In this document: piece after piece, positions 29,297 to 38,829 of the stretch
Numbering within the stretch: position 1 is the stretch's first letter
Layout: each line of letters begins with the position of its first letter
From: Actinomycetota bacterium
Lineage (GTDB): Bacteria; Actinomycetota; Actinomycetes; Nanopelagicales; Nanopelagicaceae
DNA: 64,000 nt
Reading direction: 5' to 3'
Assembly (NCBI GenBank): GCA_026393075.1
Contig: JAPLAW010000015.1
Coordinates: 1 to 64,000 of the forward strand
The notes under the pieces: generated by a model
What the model saw: only the letters and a program-made list of their open reading frames with translations
Told to the model about the DNA's origin: nothing
Databases searched by the model: none
Made by a program: the position numbers and the translations under genes

Positions 29297-29395
29297 GAGA
29301 TGCTCCCCTGCTGCTAGTCAGGCCTTAATTCTAACTTCGGTTTTGTGCGGATTTGCTCCGCCGCTTGCCTTAACTTTGATCTGGCTTTGCTTTCG

Positions 29396-29467
29396 CTCCG
29401 CCACCAGGTATCGATCCTGGACCCTGGGCTTCAAAGGCCCATGTGCTAGCCACTACACAATGGCGGA
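29396..29467 (-). tRNA. tRNA-Gln (anticodon UUG)
   Basis: The 72-nt cloverleaf has acceptor TCCGCCA/TGGCGGA with discriminator G, anticodon stem TGGGC/GCCCA with loop CTTTGAA (anticodon TTG), and a T-arm CCAGG with loop ATCGATA. The loop starts ATC rather than the usual TTC. CCA is not encoded. It lies upstream of glmU on the same strand. Confidence 0.93.
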
Positions 29468-29573
29468 ACCCGTATTCTCCCTCATCCGAGGGACTGCTTT
29501 TGACCATTAACCTTGCCCATAGCGAGATTTCTGAAGAAAATTGCCAAGAAAATTACAAGGGGCGGGGGTAAAA

Positions 29574-30053
29574 ATGCGCGATGAAGTAGATCGCCTGATC
29601 GCCGCCTGGAAATCAGAGCGCCCCGATCTCAATCTTGCGCCATTAGCGGTACTTAGTCGCGTAACTAGAATTTCGCGCCAACTCGATATCACTCGTCGAA
29701 GTGCGTTCGCTGACTTAGAAACTTGGGGCTTTGATGTTCTTGCCGCTCTGCGTCGCGCAGGGTCGCCATATCAACTATCTCCTAGTTCATTAATGTCTGA
29801 AACTTTAGTAACTAGTGGCACCATGACTAATCGGCTTGATCGATTAGAAGAATTAAAACTAATCACTCGCGAACCTGACCCCGCCGATGGCCGTGGCAGT
29901 TTGGTTACGTTAACGAAAAATGGCATGAGCGCTGTTGATGCTGCGATGGAAGATCTACTTGGCCGCGAAGAAGAATTGTTATCTGCGCTTACAAAAGAAG
30001 AGCAGATTGATTTAGCGAGACTGCTTAGTAAATTAGTTAACGCGTTTCAATAA
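29574..30053 (+). CDS. MarR family transcriptional regulator
   Basis: This 159-residue winged-helix regulator has recognition region LSPSSLMSETLVTSGTMTNRLDRLEELKLI followed by the wing REPDPADGRGSLVTLT, both typical of MarR proteins. I chose ATG 29574 (MRDEVDRLIAAW) because a G-rich site (AAGGGGCGGGGG) precedes it; the earlier start at 29541 would put that site inside the gene. Its target and ligand are unknown. It is a lone plus-strand gene amid minus-strand housekeeping genes and overlaps the 3' end of ispE by 17 nt. Confidence 0.9.
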   Translation: MRDEVDRLIAAWKSERPDLNLAPLAVLSRVTRISRQLDITRRSAFADLETWGFDVLAALRRAGSPYQLSPSSLMSETLVTSGTMTNRLDRLEELKLITREPDPADGRGSLVTLTKNGMSAVDAAMEDLLGREEELLSALTKEEQIDLARLLSKLVNAFQ

Positions 30054-30957
30054 CTCGAGCACCAGGCACCGGCCCAGTAGCTCTTGCAACACTTCCAACT
30101 ACACCGCTGGCAGTAAGTGCAACTGCTAAATCTAAACCAGCTTCTTCATCGGAAACTAAAAACGCAACTGTGGGCCCAGAGCCAGAAACAATTCCACCTA
30201 GTGCGCCGTACTCTTGACCAACATCGAGAATTAATCGCAGCGCAGGTCGTAGTGAGCAAGCAGCACTCTGTAAGTCGTTGATTAAATGTTTTCCGACTGA
30301 AATTTCATCTGCAGCTAATAGTGATTGCATTAATTTGTCACTGGCTTGCGGATTCGCAATTATTAAACCAGCACGCAATCGATCACACTCGGCATAAACC
30401 GATGGTGTTGATAGCCCGGCTGAAGAAAGCGCTAAAACCCAATGATAAGTGCCTCTTGAGAGCGCTGCAGTTAGTTCATCGCCGCGACCGCGCCCAATAG
30501 CAGTGCCGCCATTTAACATAAACGGGACATCGCTGCCTAGTTGGCGGGCAACTTTCACCATCTCTTCGCGAGTCATGCCTAACGAATACAACGCATCGAT
30601 GGCAACTATGGCAGCGGCGGCATTCGCGCTTCCGCCGGCCATGCCGCCAGCAACCGGAATAGTTTTAAGAATCTGCATCGTTGCATCAATTTCAACGTCA
30701 TACTCTTTCGCAATTATCTGAGCGGCTTTGGCAGCTAAATTTGTTTCATCAGCTGGCACGCCCGCAATGTGATCGCCGGTAATTGAAAGCGCCAAACCTG
30801 AACCCGGTGCTGCATGAGTAATCGTTAAATCATCGTAAATAGAAATTGCTTGAAAAACTGTGACCAAACCATGAAAGCCATCGTTTTCACGCGGTCCAAC
30901 TGAAAGTTGCAGATTAACTTTCGCAGGAACGCGAACGGTTACTGAATTTGTGGCCAC
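30037..30957 (-). CDS. ispE: 4-diphosphocytidyl-2-C-methyl-D-erythritol kinase
   Basis: This 306-residue GHMP kinase of the non-mevalonate isoprenoid pathway has the N-terminal substrate segment VRVPAKVNLQLSVGPREN, the ATP-binding motif IPVAGGMAGGSANAAA (GHMP glycine-rich loop), LGSDVPFMLNGGTAIGRGRG and the C-terminal GGIVSGSGPTVAFLV. Length and motifs are complete. It is 9 nt downstream of rsmA, the conserved actinobacterial rsmA-ispE pair. Confidence 0.96.
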   Translation of the reverse strand: MATNSVTVRVPAKVNLQLSVGPRENDGFHGLVTVFQAISIYDDLTITHAAPGSGLALSITGDHIAGVPADETNLAAKAAQIIAKEYDVEIDATMQILKTIPVAGGMAGGSANAAAAIVAIDALYSLGMTREEMVKVARQLGSDVPFMLNGGTAIGRGRGDELTAALSRGTYHWVLALSSAGLSTPSVYAECDRLRAGLIIANPQASDKLMQSLLAADEISVGKHLINDLQSAACSLRPALRLILDVGQEYGALGGIVSGSGPTVAFLVSDEEAGLDLAVALTASGVVGSVARATGPVPGARVIETR

Positions 30958-30966
30958 GATTGAACT

Positions 30967-31809
30967 CTACTTGACGCTTTGGCTGGCGTTATAGATGGCG
31001 CAGAAAGAATCAATTAATAAAGATTCACCACGCAACGTTGGATCAATGCCTGCTGCGATTAAAACTGCTTCGGCTTTTGCTGAGCTGCCGAAGATGCCCG
31101 ATAGCGCTGCCCGCAACATTTTGCGACGTTGTGCAAAAGCAGCATCTACTAATTGGAAAACACCTTTACGCATAACATCATCGCCTGGGGTTTCATGTCG
31201 CTTGAAACTTACTAGCTTTGAATCAACGCCAGGTACCGGCCAGAAGATAGAGCGTGAAACCGAGCCTGCACCACTTACTTGGGCCCACCAAGAAGCTTTT
31301 AGCGAAGGAATTCCATATTCCTTGGTACCAGGTTTAGCAGCCAAGCGATCAGCAACTTCGGCTTGCACCATTACTACGCCGGTATTTAGGGAAGGCAGAA
31401 TTTCGAGCAGGTGCAACAAAACTGGCACTGAAACGTTGTAAGGCAAATTAGCAACTAACACCGTCGGTGCTACTGGTAATTCACGAAGAGCGAGAGCGTC
31501 GGTATTTATTACGGTTAACTTATAATCTGAATCTTTATGCTCAGCAACCGTGATTGGTAGACGATCAGCCAAACGCTGATCAATTTCAACTGCAATCACG
31601 CTAGAGGTAACTTCTAGCAGCGCCAGAGTAAGTGAACCTAACCCGGGGCCAATCTCAAGTGCGATGTCATCGGCCGTTACGCCTGCAACGCGCACAATTT
31701 TCTGGCATACGTTGCCGTCAATTACAAAATTTTGGCCAAGTGATTTGGCAGGGCGCAGATCTAGTAACTCGGCCAGCTCACGAATTTCAGCAGCGCCTAG
31801 TAAAGACAT
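30967..31809 (-). CDS. rsmA: 16S rRNA (adenine1518/1519-N6)-dimethyltransferase
   Basis: This 280-residue KsgA/RsmA dimethylates two adjacent adenosines in helix 45 of 16S rRNA. Visible are [14 protein letters not shown], the SAM-binding loop [17 protein letters not shown], the catalytic [15 protein letters not shown] and the C-terminal [11 protein letters not shown]. Its ATG overlaps the tatD stop by 1 nt. In many actinobacteria rpfB lies between tatD and this gene; it is absent here. Confidence 0.96.
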   Translation of the reverse strand: MSLLGAAEIRELAELLDLRPAKSLGQNFVIDGNVCQKIVRVAGVTADDIALEIGPGLGSLTLALLEVTSSVIAVEIDQRLADRLPITVAEHKDSDYKLTVINTDALALRELPVAPTVLVANLPYNVSVPVLLHLLEILPSLNTGVVMVQAEVADRLAAKPGTKEYGIPSLKASWWAQVSGAGSVSRSIFWPVPGVDSKLVSFKRHETPGDDVMRKGVFQLVDAAFAQRRKMLRAALSGIFGSSAKAEAVLIAAGIDPTLRGESLLIDSFCAIYNASQSVK

Positions 31810-32666
31810 TAGTTGAACTTTCCGAAAGCTCGCTCAGCATTGGCGCTTAACGCATTTGCGAACTCAGCCAAATCATCGCCGCGTTCGGCTGCCATTGCCC
31901 GAATTACCGTCGCAACCTGTGCTGGCACATTTAGCGCACCGCGATTGGGCATTGGCGCTAAAAATGGTGAATCAGTTTCGGCCATAAGTTGATCTATCGG
32001 CACTAATTTAACCGCTTCTCGAAGTTCCGGAGCATTCTTAAAAGTAATAGTGCCCGCAAATGACAAGATGTAACCACGTTCAACACAGATCTTGGCCATT
32101 GCAGCATCGCCTGAATAACAGTGAAAAATAGTCGTTTCAGGAGCGCCGACCTCTTGCAGAATAGAAAGAACATCGTCATGCGAATCTCGATCGTGAATCA
32201 CTAGCGCTTTGTTGGTGCGCTTAGCTAACTCGATATGCCATTTAAAAGAATCTTGTTGGCGTTTGCGCAATTCAGGTGGGGTACGGAAATAATCTAAGCC
32301 GGTTTCACCAATGGCGCGCACTCGTGGATGCTGTGCTAATTTTTCAATAATTGCTAAGTCAGCTTCTAAATCTTCAATCACTGGTGCCTCATTTGGGTGC
32401 AGCGCAACGGCTGCAAGTACTGAGGTATTCCACTTCTCGGCTGCATCAACGCACCATTGTGATTGCTCCGCTGAATAACCAACTTGCACAATTCGATTAA
32501 TTCCAACTGATGCGGCATCTGCAATTACTTGACCCACGGCATCTGAATCGGCAGCTGCGTCGGTAACGATTTCCATGTGTGCGTGTACATCAACGCAAGA
32601 AACCGGCAATGGTTCAGGAAGCGGCGCAGGTTTACGATCTAAATCGCGATTGTGCCGATCAGCCAT
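31809..32666 (-). CDS. tatD: TatD family metal-dependent hydrolase/DNase
   Basis: This 285-residue TIM-barrel hydrolase of the TatD/YcfH family may act in DNA repair or RNA quality control. Metal ligands are recognisable in CVDVHAHME (residues 24-32), [25 protein letters not shown] and [11 protein letters not shown]. The first 20 residues are a charged Pro-rich extension. It follows metG by 9 nt, and the metG-tatD-rsmA-ispE order is standard for the phylum. Confidence 0.94.
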   Translation of the reverse strand: MADRHNRDLDRKPAPLPEPLPVSCVDVHAHMEIVTDAAADSDAVGQVIADAASVGINRIVQVGYSAEQSQWCVDAAEKWNTSVLAAVALHPNEAPVIEDLEADLAIIEKLAQHPRVRAIGETGLDYFRTPPELRKRQQDSFKWHIELAKRTNKALVIHDRDSHDDVLSILQEVGAPETTIFHCYSGDAAMAKICVERGYILSFAGTITFKNAPELREAVKLVPIDQLMAETDSPFLAPMPNRGALNVPAQVATVIRAMAAERGDDLAEFANALSANAERAFGKFN

Positions 32667-32675
32667 GAAAGTAAA

Positions 32676-34250
32676 TTATTCCGCAGCTTCAAGGCGTGGG
32701 AAAAGTACTGGCGTCTTAGTAACTTTTGAACCTGCAGGTAACTGACCCCAAGTAGCAACCTTTGAAATTGGTTGGTTACCAATTGCGCCTAACTTTTCAT
32801 TTGCGCCAAGTGATTCCCAGAGGATTTCACAAGTCGCTGGCATAACTGGATTTAATAAAACAGCTAACGCACGCAAAGCCTCAGAGGTGTTGTAAAGAAC
32901 TGATTCAAGTTCGGCTTGATTCGCTGGATCTTTAGCGAGCTTCCATGGCTCTTTCTCAGTGACATAACCATTTACGCGCTTGCAGAATTCCATAATTGCA
33001 TTTATGCCACCTTGGAAATCAAGGGCAACCATTGCGGCATCTGCCTTAGCCACAGTTTCAGTTAAAGCAGCGCTCAAACCAGCGTCGTTACTTACTGCCG
33101 GCAAGACTCCGCCACAGTATTTCTCGATCATGGCAGCTAACCGCGAAGCTAAATTGCCGAAATCATTAGCTAATTCACTGGTGTAACGCGCGCTCATATC
33201 CTCCCAAGAAAATGAACCATCGCTACCAAACGGGATTGCCCGCAAGAAGTAATAGCGGAAAGCATCTACGCCGAAATGATCGGTGATGTCTTTAGGTGCA
33301 ATGCCAGTAAGCTTGCTCTTGCTCATCTTTTCGCCACCAACTAGCAACCAACCGTGTGCAAAAACTTTCTTCGGCACTTCAAGACCCGCAGCCATCAACA
33401 TTGCCGGCCAGATAACAGCATGGAAACGTAAAATATCTTTACCCACTAAGTGCACATCGGCTGGCCAAGTTTGGGCAAACTTCTTGCCACCTTCGGAATC
33501 TGGGGCATCAGTTAGGCCAACAGCAGTTGCGTAGTTAAGCAACGCATCGAACCAAACATAAACAACTTGATCAGTGTCCCAAGGAACTGGGATTCCCCAA
33601 TCAAAAGTTGATCTTGAAATTGAAAGATCAGAGACGCCGCCTTCTAAGAAGGAAATAACTTCATTGCGCGCACTTTCCGGTTGGCAAGCATCAGGATTTG
33701 CTTTGTAATGCGCCAGCAACTTATCGGTGAAGGCAGATAGGCGGAAGAAAAAATTATTCTCATTAACAATTTCAACTGGTTTGCTATGGATTGGACAAAG
33801 CTTCTCGCCATCGGCATCAATTAAATCGCCTGGAAGTTTAAACTCTTCACAGCCAACACAATATGGGCCTTCGTATTTACCGGCATAAATGTGATCAGCA
33901 TCTTTTAAACTTTGTAAAAACTTTTGCACTCGCTCGGTATGACGTGGTTCAGTAGTGCGAATGAAGTCATCGTTAGCAATATTTAGCGCTGCCCAATTGG
34001 GTTTCCAAGCATCTGCCACCAAACGGTCACACCAATCTTGCGGTGCAACACCATTTTGATCAGCTGTACGCATTACTTTCTGACCATGTTCATCAGTGCC
34101 AGTTAAGAACCAAACTGATTCGCCACGTTGACGATGCCAGCGAGTTAAAACATCGCCCGCGACTGTTGTGTAAGCGTGGCCAATATGCGGTGCATCGTTT
34201 ACATAGTAGATCGGCGTCGTTAGATAGAAAGACTTATTAACTGCGCTCAT
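32676..34250 (-). CDS. metG: Methionyl-tRNA synthetase
   Basis: This 524-residue class I synthetase charges tRNA-Met. The HIGH motif (DAPHIGHAYTTVAGDVLTRW) lies near residue 20 and the KMSKS loop (GGEKMSKSKLTG) near residue 305. A zinc knuckle is present as CVGCEEF...CPIH (near residues 128-155). An anticodon-binding helical domain follows. There is no C-terminal tRNA-binding (Trbp111-like) domain, as usual for the short actinobacterial form. The start overlaps the rsmI stop by 4 nt. Confidence 0.97.
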   Translation of the reverse strand: MSAVNKSFYLTTPIYYVNDAPHIGHAYTTVAGDVLTRWHRQRGESVWFLTGTDEHGQKVMRTADQNGVAPQDWCDRLVADAWKPNWAALNIANDDFIRTTEPRHTERVQKFLQSLKDADHIYAGKYEGPYCVGCEEFKLPGDLIDADGEKLCPIHSKPVEIVNENNFFFRLSAFTDKLLAHYKANPDACQPESARNEVISFLEGGVSDLSISRSTFDWGIPVPWDTDQVVYVWFDALLNYATAVGLTDAPDSEGGKKFAQTWPADVHLVGKDILRFHAVIWPAMLMAAGLEVPKKVFAHGWLLVGGEKMSKSKLTGIAPKDITDHFGVDAFRYYFLRAIPFGSDGSFSWEDMSARYTSELANDFGNLASRLAAMIEKYCGGVLPAVSNDAGLSAALTETVAKADAAMVALDFQGGINAIMEFCKRVNGYVTEKEPWKLAKDPANQAELESVLYNTSEALRALAVLLNPVMPATCEILWESLGANEKLGAIGNQPISKVATWGQLPAGSKVTKTPVLFPRLEAAE

Positions 34251-35095
34251 TGGGACATCTTATTGGCATCGACGACTGCGGCATAAACGATTTTCTTGGG
34301 GATCTTAAATTCTTCGGCCACGGTAGCAATTGCGCCTTTCCGGTCCATGCCGGCGCCTTCGAATTCACGCACTCGAGCGACCATATCTGCCGAAGTTGCA
34401 GCAGCATCACCAACAGGTGCACCGGCAATCACCAATGTGATTTCACCTAAAACTTCATTACTAACAGACCAATTGTGCAGCTCTGAAAGTGTGCCCCGGA
34501 TAGTTTCTTCATAGCGCTTTGTCATCTCGCGACAGATCGCACCTTGACGTTCGCCACCAATTGCAGTTACCGCATCTGCCAATGATTCAGCTAACCGATG
34601 AGGTGCTTCAAATAAAACAATGGTGCGTTCTTCAAAACGCAGTGATTCATAAAATTTCGCTCGCGCTCCGCTTGCTCGTGGCGCAAAACCATCAAAAGTA
34701 AATCGATCGGTTGGTAATCCAGCTAATGCAATTGCCATCGTGACCGCACTTGGTCCGGGTAGAACGCTTACTTCGATATTGGCTGCAATCGCATCGCGCA
34801 TCAAACGAAAACCAGGATCACTAATAGTTGGCATGCCGGCATCTGAGACAACAACTACTTTTAAACCAGTCTTGAGGAGCTCTAAAACTTCTTGAGTTCT
34901 AGCATCTTCATTGCCCTCAAAGAAAGAGAGGACTCGAGCGGTAAAGGTCACGCCCAAATCACTAGCTAAGCGATGAAAGCGGCGTGAATCTTCGGCAGCA
35001 ATGACATCGGCATCAGTGAGCGCAGCAATTAAGCGCGCGCTCGCATCGCCTGGGTTACCAAGTGGGGTTGCTGCCAAAATTAAGCTCACGCGCAT
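34247..35095 (-). CDS. rsmI: 16S rRNA (cytidine1402-2'-O)-methyltransferase
   Basis: This 282-residue RsmI belongs to the tetrapyrrole-methylase-like (SPOUT-unrelated) class and 2'-O-methylates C1402 with SAM. Motifs: LAATPLGNPGDASARL at the N-terminus, DVIAAEDSRR, VVSDAGMPTISDPG and VLPGPSAVTMAIALAGL. It leads the rsmI-metG-tatD-rsmA-ispE run. It is divergent from pmt with only 11 nt between start codons, so one or both mRNAs are probably leaderless. Confidence 0.96.
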   Translation of the reverse strand: MRVSLILAATPLGNPGDASARLIAALTDADVIAAEDSRRFHRLASDLGVTFTARVLSFFEGNEDARTQEVLELLKTGLKVVVVSDAGMPTISDPGFRLMRDAIAANIEVSVLPGPSAVTMAIALAGLPTDRFTFDGFAPRASGARAKFYESLRFEERTIVLFEAPHRLAESLADAVTAIGGERQGAICREMTKRYEETIRGTLSELHNWSVSNEVLGEITLVIAGAPVGDAAATSADMVARVREFEGAGMDRKGAIATVAEEFKIPKKIVYAAVVDANKMSQ

Positions 35096-35106
35096 ACGCT
35101 ACCGTC

Positions 35107-36402
35107 ATGAAGCAGTTCGCCAGATCAGCAGTAGCGCCATACGCGATCTATTTGATCTCACTGATCGCATTTGCCATGCGCCTTTTCCATTTAGGTCAGC
35201 CAAAAGGCTTTATTTTTGATGAGCTCTACTATGTAAATGGCGCACAAGATTATTTGAAACATGGCGTCGAAGTCGATGGCCTAAAACCCGAATTCATTGT
35301 TCATCCGCCCGTTGGTAAATGGGCAATCGCCCTTGGAATAAAGCTATTTGGTGATCAGGAATTTGGCTGGCGAATCGCATCTGCCTTTTTTGGTTCACTT
35401 TTAATTCTGATTGTTGGTTTGATTGCCAAAGAATTATTTAAATCAGACAGTTGGGCCGCGCTTGCCAGTGGATTAATCGCACTAGATGGCTTAGCCCTAG
35501 TTCACTCTAGAACCGCTCTCCTTGATTTGTTTTTAACTTTCTTTGTAGCTCTCGCACTTTGGGCATGGCTTAAAAATTGGCACTGGCTGGCTGGGCTCGC
35601 ATTTGGTTTAGCGGCAGCAACTAAGTGGAGCGGGCTTTATTTCTTAGTTATCTTTGCACTAATTACTTTCTATCGAATTAGTAATAACTATTCTGGTCGC
35701 CAATTAATAAAACCGGTCTTAAAATTTTCAGTGCATTACGGTCTGCTGCCAGTTGCAACTTACCTTGTTACTTGGATCGGTTGGTTCCGTAGCAATCTTG
35801 GTTGGGATCGCAATTGGTCAACGAGCTCACTTAAATCTTTCTGGCACTATCACGCCGAAATGTTGGGCTTTCACACTGGCTTAGTTGAAAAACATTCATA
35901 CCAAGCCAACCCATGGAGTTGGTTAGTACAAGGGCGACCAACATCTTTCTTCTACGGCACACCTAAAGGTTGCGGTTCGGAAAGCTGTTCACAAGAAGTG
36001 CTTGCGTTGGGAACACCACTTCTTTGGTGGTTCGGCACAATTGCGATCTTCGTAGTATTGGGAATTTTAATTCGTAATTTCTTGAATAAGAAAAACGATT
36101 TCACGCCAATCTTCATCTGGGCTGGTTTAGCTGCTGGATATCTACCTTGGTTCTTATTTCAAAAACGCACGGTATTTTCGTTTTACGCAATTGTTTTCGA
36201 GCCATTCCTAATATTCGCCTTGGTTTATTGTGCAAAATACCTAATGGAATCAAGGGTTAGGAAGGAAATTTCACAAGCTGTAATCACTGTTGCAGTTGTT
36301 TTGATTGCGCTGAACTTTATCTACTTCTATCCGATTTTTACCGGTGAAGTTATTACTTACGATGCTTGGTATGCCCGAATGTGGCTACCCTCTTGGATCT
36401 AG
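35107..36402 (+). CDS. pmt: Dolichyl-phosphate-mannose-protein mannosyltransferase (Pmt-type)
   Basis: This 431-residue polytopic membrane enzyme is a GT39-type O-mannosyltransferase that moves mannose from polyprenyl phosphate to exported proteins. The catalytic first external loop shows FDELYYVNGAQDYL (near residue 36) followed by HPPVGKWAIA. About ten hydrophobic segments follow. I chose ATG 35107 (MKQFARS); the frame stays open upstream, but earlier starts would lie within rsmI. The divergent rsmI/pmt arrangement is conserved in actinobacteria. Likely substrates are secreted proteins such as the Ser/Thr-rich ones in this window (inference). Confidence 0.93.
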   Translation: MKQFARSAVAPYAIYLISLIAFAMRLFHLGQPKGFIFDELYYVNGAQDYLKHGVEVDGLKPEFIVHPPVGKWAIALGIKLFGDQEFGWRIASAFFGSLLILIVGLIAKELFKSDSWAALASGLIALDGLALVHSRTALLDLFLTFFVALALWAWLKNWHWLAGLAFGLAAATKWSGLYFLVIFALITFYRISNNYSGRQLIKPVLKFSVHYGLLPVATYLVTWIGWFRSNLGWDRNWSTSSLKSFWHYHAEMLGFHTGLVEKHSYQANPWSWLVQGRPTSFFYGTPKGCGSESCSQEVLALGTPLLWWFGTIAIFVVLGILIRNFLNKKNDFTPIFIWAGLAAGYLPWFLFQKRTVFSFYAIVFEPFLIFALVYCAKYLMESRVRKEISQAVITVAVVLIALNFIYFYPIFTGEVITYDAWYARMWLPSWI

Positions 36403-36428
36403 GTAGCCCAGTTAATAAGCAGAGCTAA

Positions 36429-37205
36429 CTATTCGTTAACTACTTTGCTTTCGTTCAAACGGTCAACAGCTTCATCGGCAAGAATCTGATCAAAGATTTC
36501 ATCTTTAGATGGCGCTACGGCATTGAGTGCTGCGACTGCCAACTTCTCTTGTTCATCGCTCCAGCGGCCAGGCTCAGTTAGATCAATGGTGCGCTTCTGT
36601 GAGACAGCTTTAGGCGCACTTAAATAAGTTGGAGCTGGGACTGAATCTGGTTGCCATGTGCGGCGTTCTTCAGCTGTGCCCTTAGGCAAAATAACCACGC
36701 CAGTTAACTCGCGTTCAGAAAGCGGAATCCAATGATCAGTTGTTGCTTTTGGAGTTACTACATCAACGAGGTTGGTCGTTGATACACCATTGGTCTCGCG
36801 TTGTAGTTGCTTGACTCGACGAAGTTGCAGTCGCTCTGAGATTGTTTCGCGGCGTATTTGCACAACGTAAAGTGCAATGCCGGAAATTGGGACCAATGTG
36901 TAAACGAATTGCAATTTATTCATGACTCCACCCACCAAAGTTGCTACTAAGGAAAAAGTTAATAAGGTAAAAATAATTCGTCGACGTAACATTTTTTGAG
37001 CGTTCTTTGCGACGAAATCTAAATCAGTGTGCATGATTCCAGTTTCAGGTAAGCCACCTGGAGATTTACTGGCCACAACTTTTAACGCACTCTTGTATCG
37101 CTCAACTGATTTTCCAGAAAACTCTTCGCGGTCGTGAATCCAACGCGGCAGAAAGTAGGAAACCCACATTCCGGCGATCGCGAGATAGATAAGTCCAGAA
37201 GCCAT
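36429..37205 (-). CDS. Conserved actinobacterial membrane protein of unknown function
   Basis: This 258-residue protein has an N-terminal membrane helix (MASGLIYLAIAGMWVSYFLP), a short basic cytoplasmic stretch (RYKSALKVVASKSPGG), and a hairpin of two helices (about 75-115). A long soluble, mostly polar C-terminal part follows. The position between pmt and a rimJ-like acetyltransferase matches the Rv0996 membrane protein of mycobacteria, and the opening resembles that family. I assign no enzymatic function. It is convergent with pmt (26 nt apart). Confidence 0.85.
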   Translation of the reverse strand: MASGLIYLAIAGMWVSYFLPRWIHDREEFSGKSVERYKSALKVVASKSPGGLPETGIMHTDLDFVAKNAQKMLRRRIIFTLLTFSLVATLVGGVMNKLQFVYTLVPISGIALYVVQIRRETISERLQLRRVKQLQRETNGVSTTNLVDVVTPKATTDHWIPLSERELTGVVILPKGTAEERRTWQPDSVPAPTYLSAPKAVSQKRTIDLTEPGRWSDEQEKLAVAALNAVAPSKDEIFDQILADEAVDRLNESKVVNE

Positions 37206-37266
37206 GATGGTTAAAGATAGAGGGGGTTCACGCTCAAATCGGGTATTTGGGGGCCTTTAAAGCTGG

Positions 37267-37854
37267 CTACTTAATTGCCGAATTCTCTTTTACAAAGCAG
37301 ATGTGGTCGCGCCATGCCCCATCAATATGTAAATAACGGGGGCGATCACCTTCGAGAATAAAGCCAGCTTTCTCGGCCACCCGACGCGAAGCGCTATTTT
37401 CTGGGCGTAAATTAATCTCAACGCGATGCAGGCCTAACTCCTCAAACCCGTATGCAGTAATCATTTCAACGGCCTGCGTAGTAAAACCACGATTGGCGAA
37501 GCGACGATCAATCCAATACCCAATGTGAGCACCCCGTAGTGCACCATAAATAATGCCACCCATAGTTATCTGGCCAATCAGATTTGGGCCTTGCCAAATA
37601 GCGAGAGAAATCGTGCGGCCGCTACGCCCATCGCGGTTATAAATGCGCACCATCTCGAAAAAAGAGGGCCGCTTTGAAATTAGATCTCCGCCATCAATAT
37701 GTTCTGGCACTTGTGGCAAGGTCGCTTCCCAAGGGGTAAGCCACTCGCGATTTTCAGCGCGAACTGCAAACCATTTAGCACGATCGCGAAATCGCAACGG
37801 GCGCAAAATTAATTCATTACTTTTTAAAACGACCGGCCAATTCTGATCAGACAT
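37267..37854 (-). CDS. GNAT acetyltransferase, RimJ/RimL-like
   Basis: This 195-residue acetyltransferase is related to the ribosomal-protein N-acetyltransferases. Family features are NELILRPLRFRDRAKWFAVR near the N-terminus, the acetyl-CoA region GYWIDRRFANRGFTTQA and HRVEINLRPENSASRRVAEKAGF. I chose ATG 37854; a GTG at 37866 is possible and would add four residues. The substrate is not predictable. The neighbouring moeA-like gene ends 6-18 nt upstream depending on the start, the same order as in mycobacteria. Confidence 0.9.
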   Translation of the reverse strand: MSDQNWPVVLKSNELILRPLRFRDRAKWFAVRAENREWLTPWEATLPQVPEHIDGGDLISKRPSFFEMVRIYNRDGRSGRTISLAIWQGPNLIGQITMGGIIYGALRGAHIGYWIDRRFANRGFTTQAVEMITAYGFEELGLHRVEINLRPENSASRRVAEKAGFILEGDRPRYLHIDGAWRDHICFVKENSAIK

Positions 37855-37872
37855 GCGATCGCTCACAGCTAC

Positions 37873-38784
37873 TTAAATGTATCGACGCTCGAGCACAACG
37901 ACAGTAACTTCTTGTCCAATCACTTTTTCACTATCACTCTCAGAGAGTGCAATAAAGGCATTGGCATCAGAGAGTGTTGATTGCTCATCTTGTGATGGAA
38001 GCGGCATCACTGAAGCGCCATCCTCGGAGAGAATTGCACGAATATATGAACGTAGCCCCGCCATCGATGCAACTGGCTTTTCTAACTTGGCCTTAACGGC
38101 TGGGCGATGAATAGTTGCTGCGCCTAACAAAGTACGAATCATTGGGCGAATAAATAGTTCGAACGAGATATATGCCGAAATTGGATCACCTGGAAGCGTT
38201 ACGACAGGTGTTTTATCAGGGCCGATGGTGCCAAAGTTATGGCGACCGCTAGCTTCAATGGCTAAATCAACTGTGGTGATCTCGCCTAATTTACTTAATG
38301 TGCGAGTAATTAGGTCAAAGGAATCATCTTGGCGTTCGCCACTAATAATAATTAAATCTGCGCGTACTAATTGATCTTCAATTACCCGTTGCAGTTGTTC
38401 TTCATCATCTGGAATTGAGTGAACGCGATAACCAATAGCGCCGGTTTCGCGAACAGCGGTAGTCAGCAACCAAGAATTAGTTTCATATTCTTCATCACCG
38501 CTTAGTGATTTTCCAGGTTCGACTAAATCTGGGCCGGCTGAAAGAACAACTACGCGTGGATGTGGTCTGGTTGGTAAATGATCTAAACCAATTGACGCAG
38601 CTAAACCAATTTGGGTAGCCCGGATTCGTGCGCCAGCGCGCAATACCAAGCGCTCACCAGCATGAACATCTTCAGCCAAAGTTGCTCCGTGAGCATCGAG
38701 CAGCGGCATATCAAATGATTCGAGCGGCTTACAAATGGAAATTAGCGAGGTGAGAAACTCATCTACCTTTGTGCGCTCTGACAT
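37873..38784 (-). CDS. Shortened MoeA-like protein lacking the molybdenum-insertion core
   Basis: MoeA normally (about 400 residues) inserts molybdate into molybdopterin. This 303-residue protein keeps the N-terminal helix (PLLDAHGATLAEDV, 27-40) and jumps straight to RLVLRAGARIRATQIGLAASIG. About 130 residues, including domain II and the DNSAMDG region, are absent. The MogA-like domain remains, but the usual SGGVSVG reads SGERQDDS (148-155), and the QPGKPQ region reads EASGRHN. LPGNPVS is LPGDPIS. The C-terminal domain is present. The frame is intact and embedded in a conserved cluster, so it is expressed and probably repurposed rather than decaying. The function is unknown. Confidence 0.85.
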   Translation of the reverse strand: MSERTKVDEFLTSLISICKPLESFDMPLLDAHGATLAEDVHAGERLVLRAGARIRATQIGLAASIGLDHLPTRPHPRVVVLSAGPDLVEPGKSLSGDEEYETNSWLLTTAVRETGAIGYRVHSIPDDEEQLQRVIEDQLVRADLIIISGERQDDSFDLITRTLSKLGEITTVDLAIEASGRHNFGTIGPDKTPVVTLPGDPISAYISFELFIRPMIRTLLGAATIHRPAVKAKLEKPVASMAGLRSYIRAILSEDGASVMPLPSQDEQSTLSDANAFIALSESDSEKVIGQEVTVVVLERRYI

Positions 38785-38829
38785 AATCCCACCATACTTT
38801 GTAACTCGATACTTCCTAGGGATTTAACT

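Noticed and set aside
29356-29402. Eight-nt copy of the tRNA-Gln 3' end (GGCGGAGC) as a possible integration site
   Set aside because: Only 8 nt match, the gap is short and no integrase or foreign genes are nearby.
37873-38784. Calling the MoeA-like gene a pseudogene
   Set aside because: The deletion is in frame, the start, stop and remaining domains are intact, and the neighbourhood is conserved, so it is better treated as a functional divergent protein.
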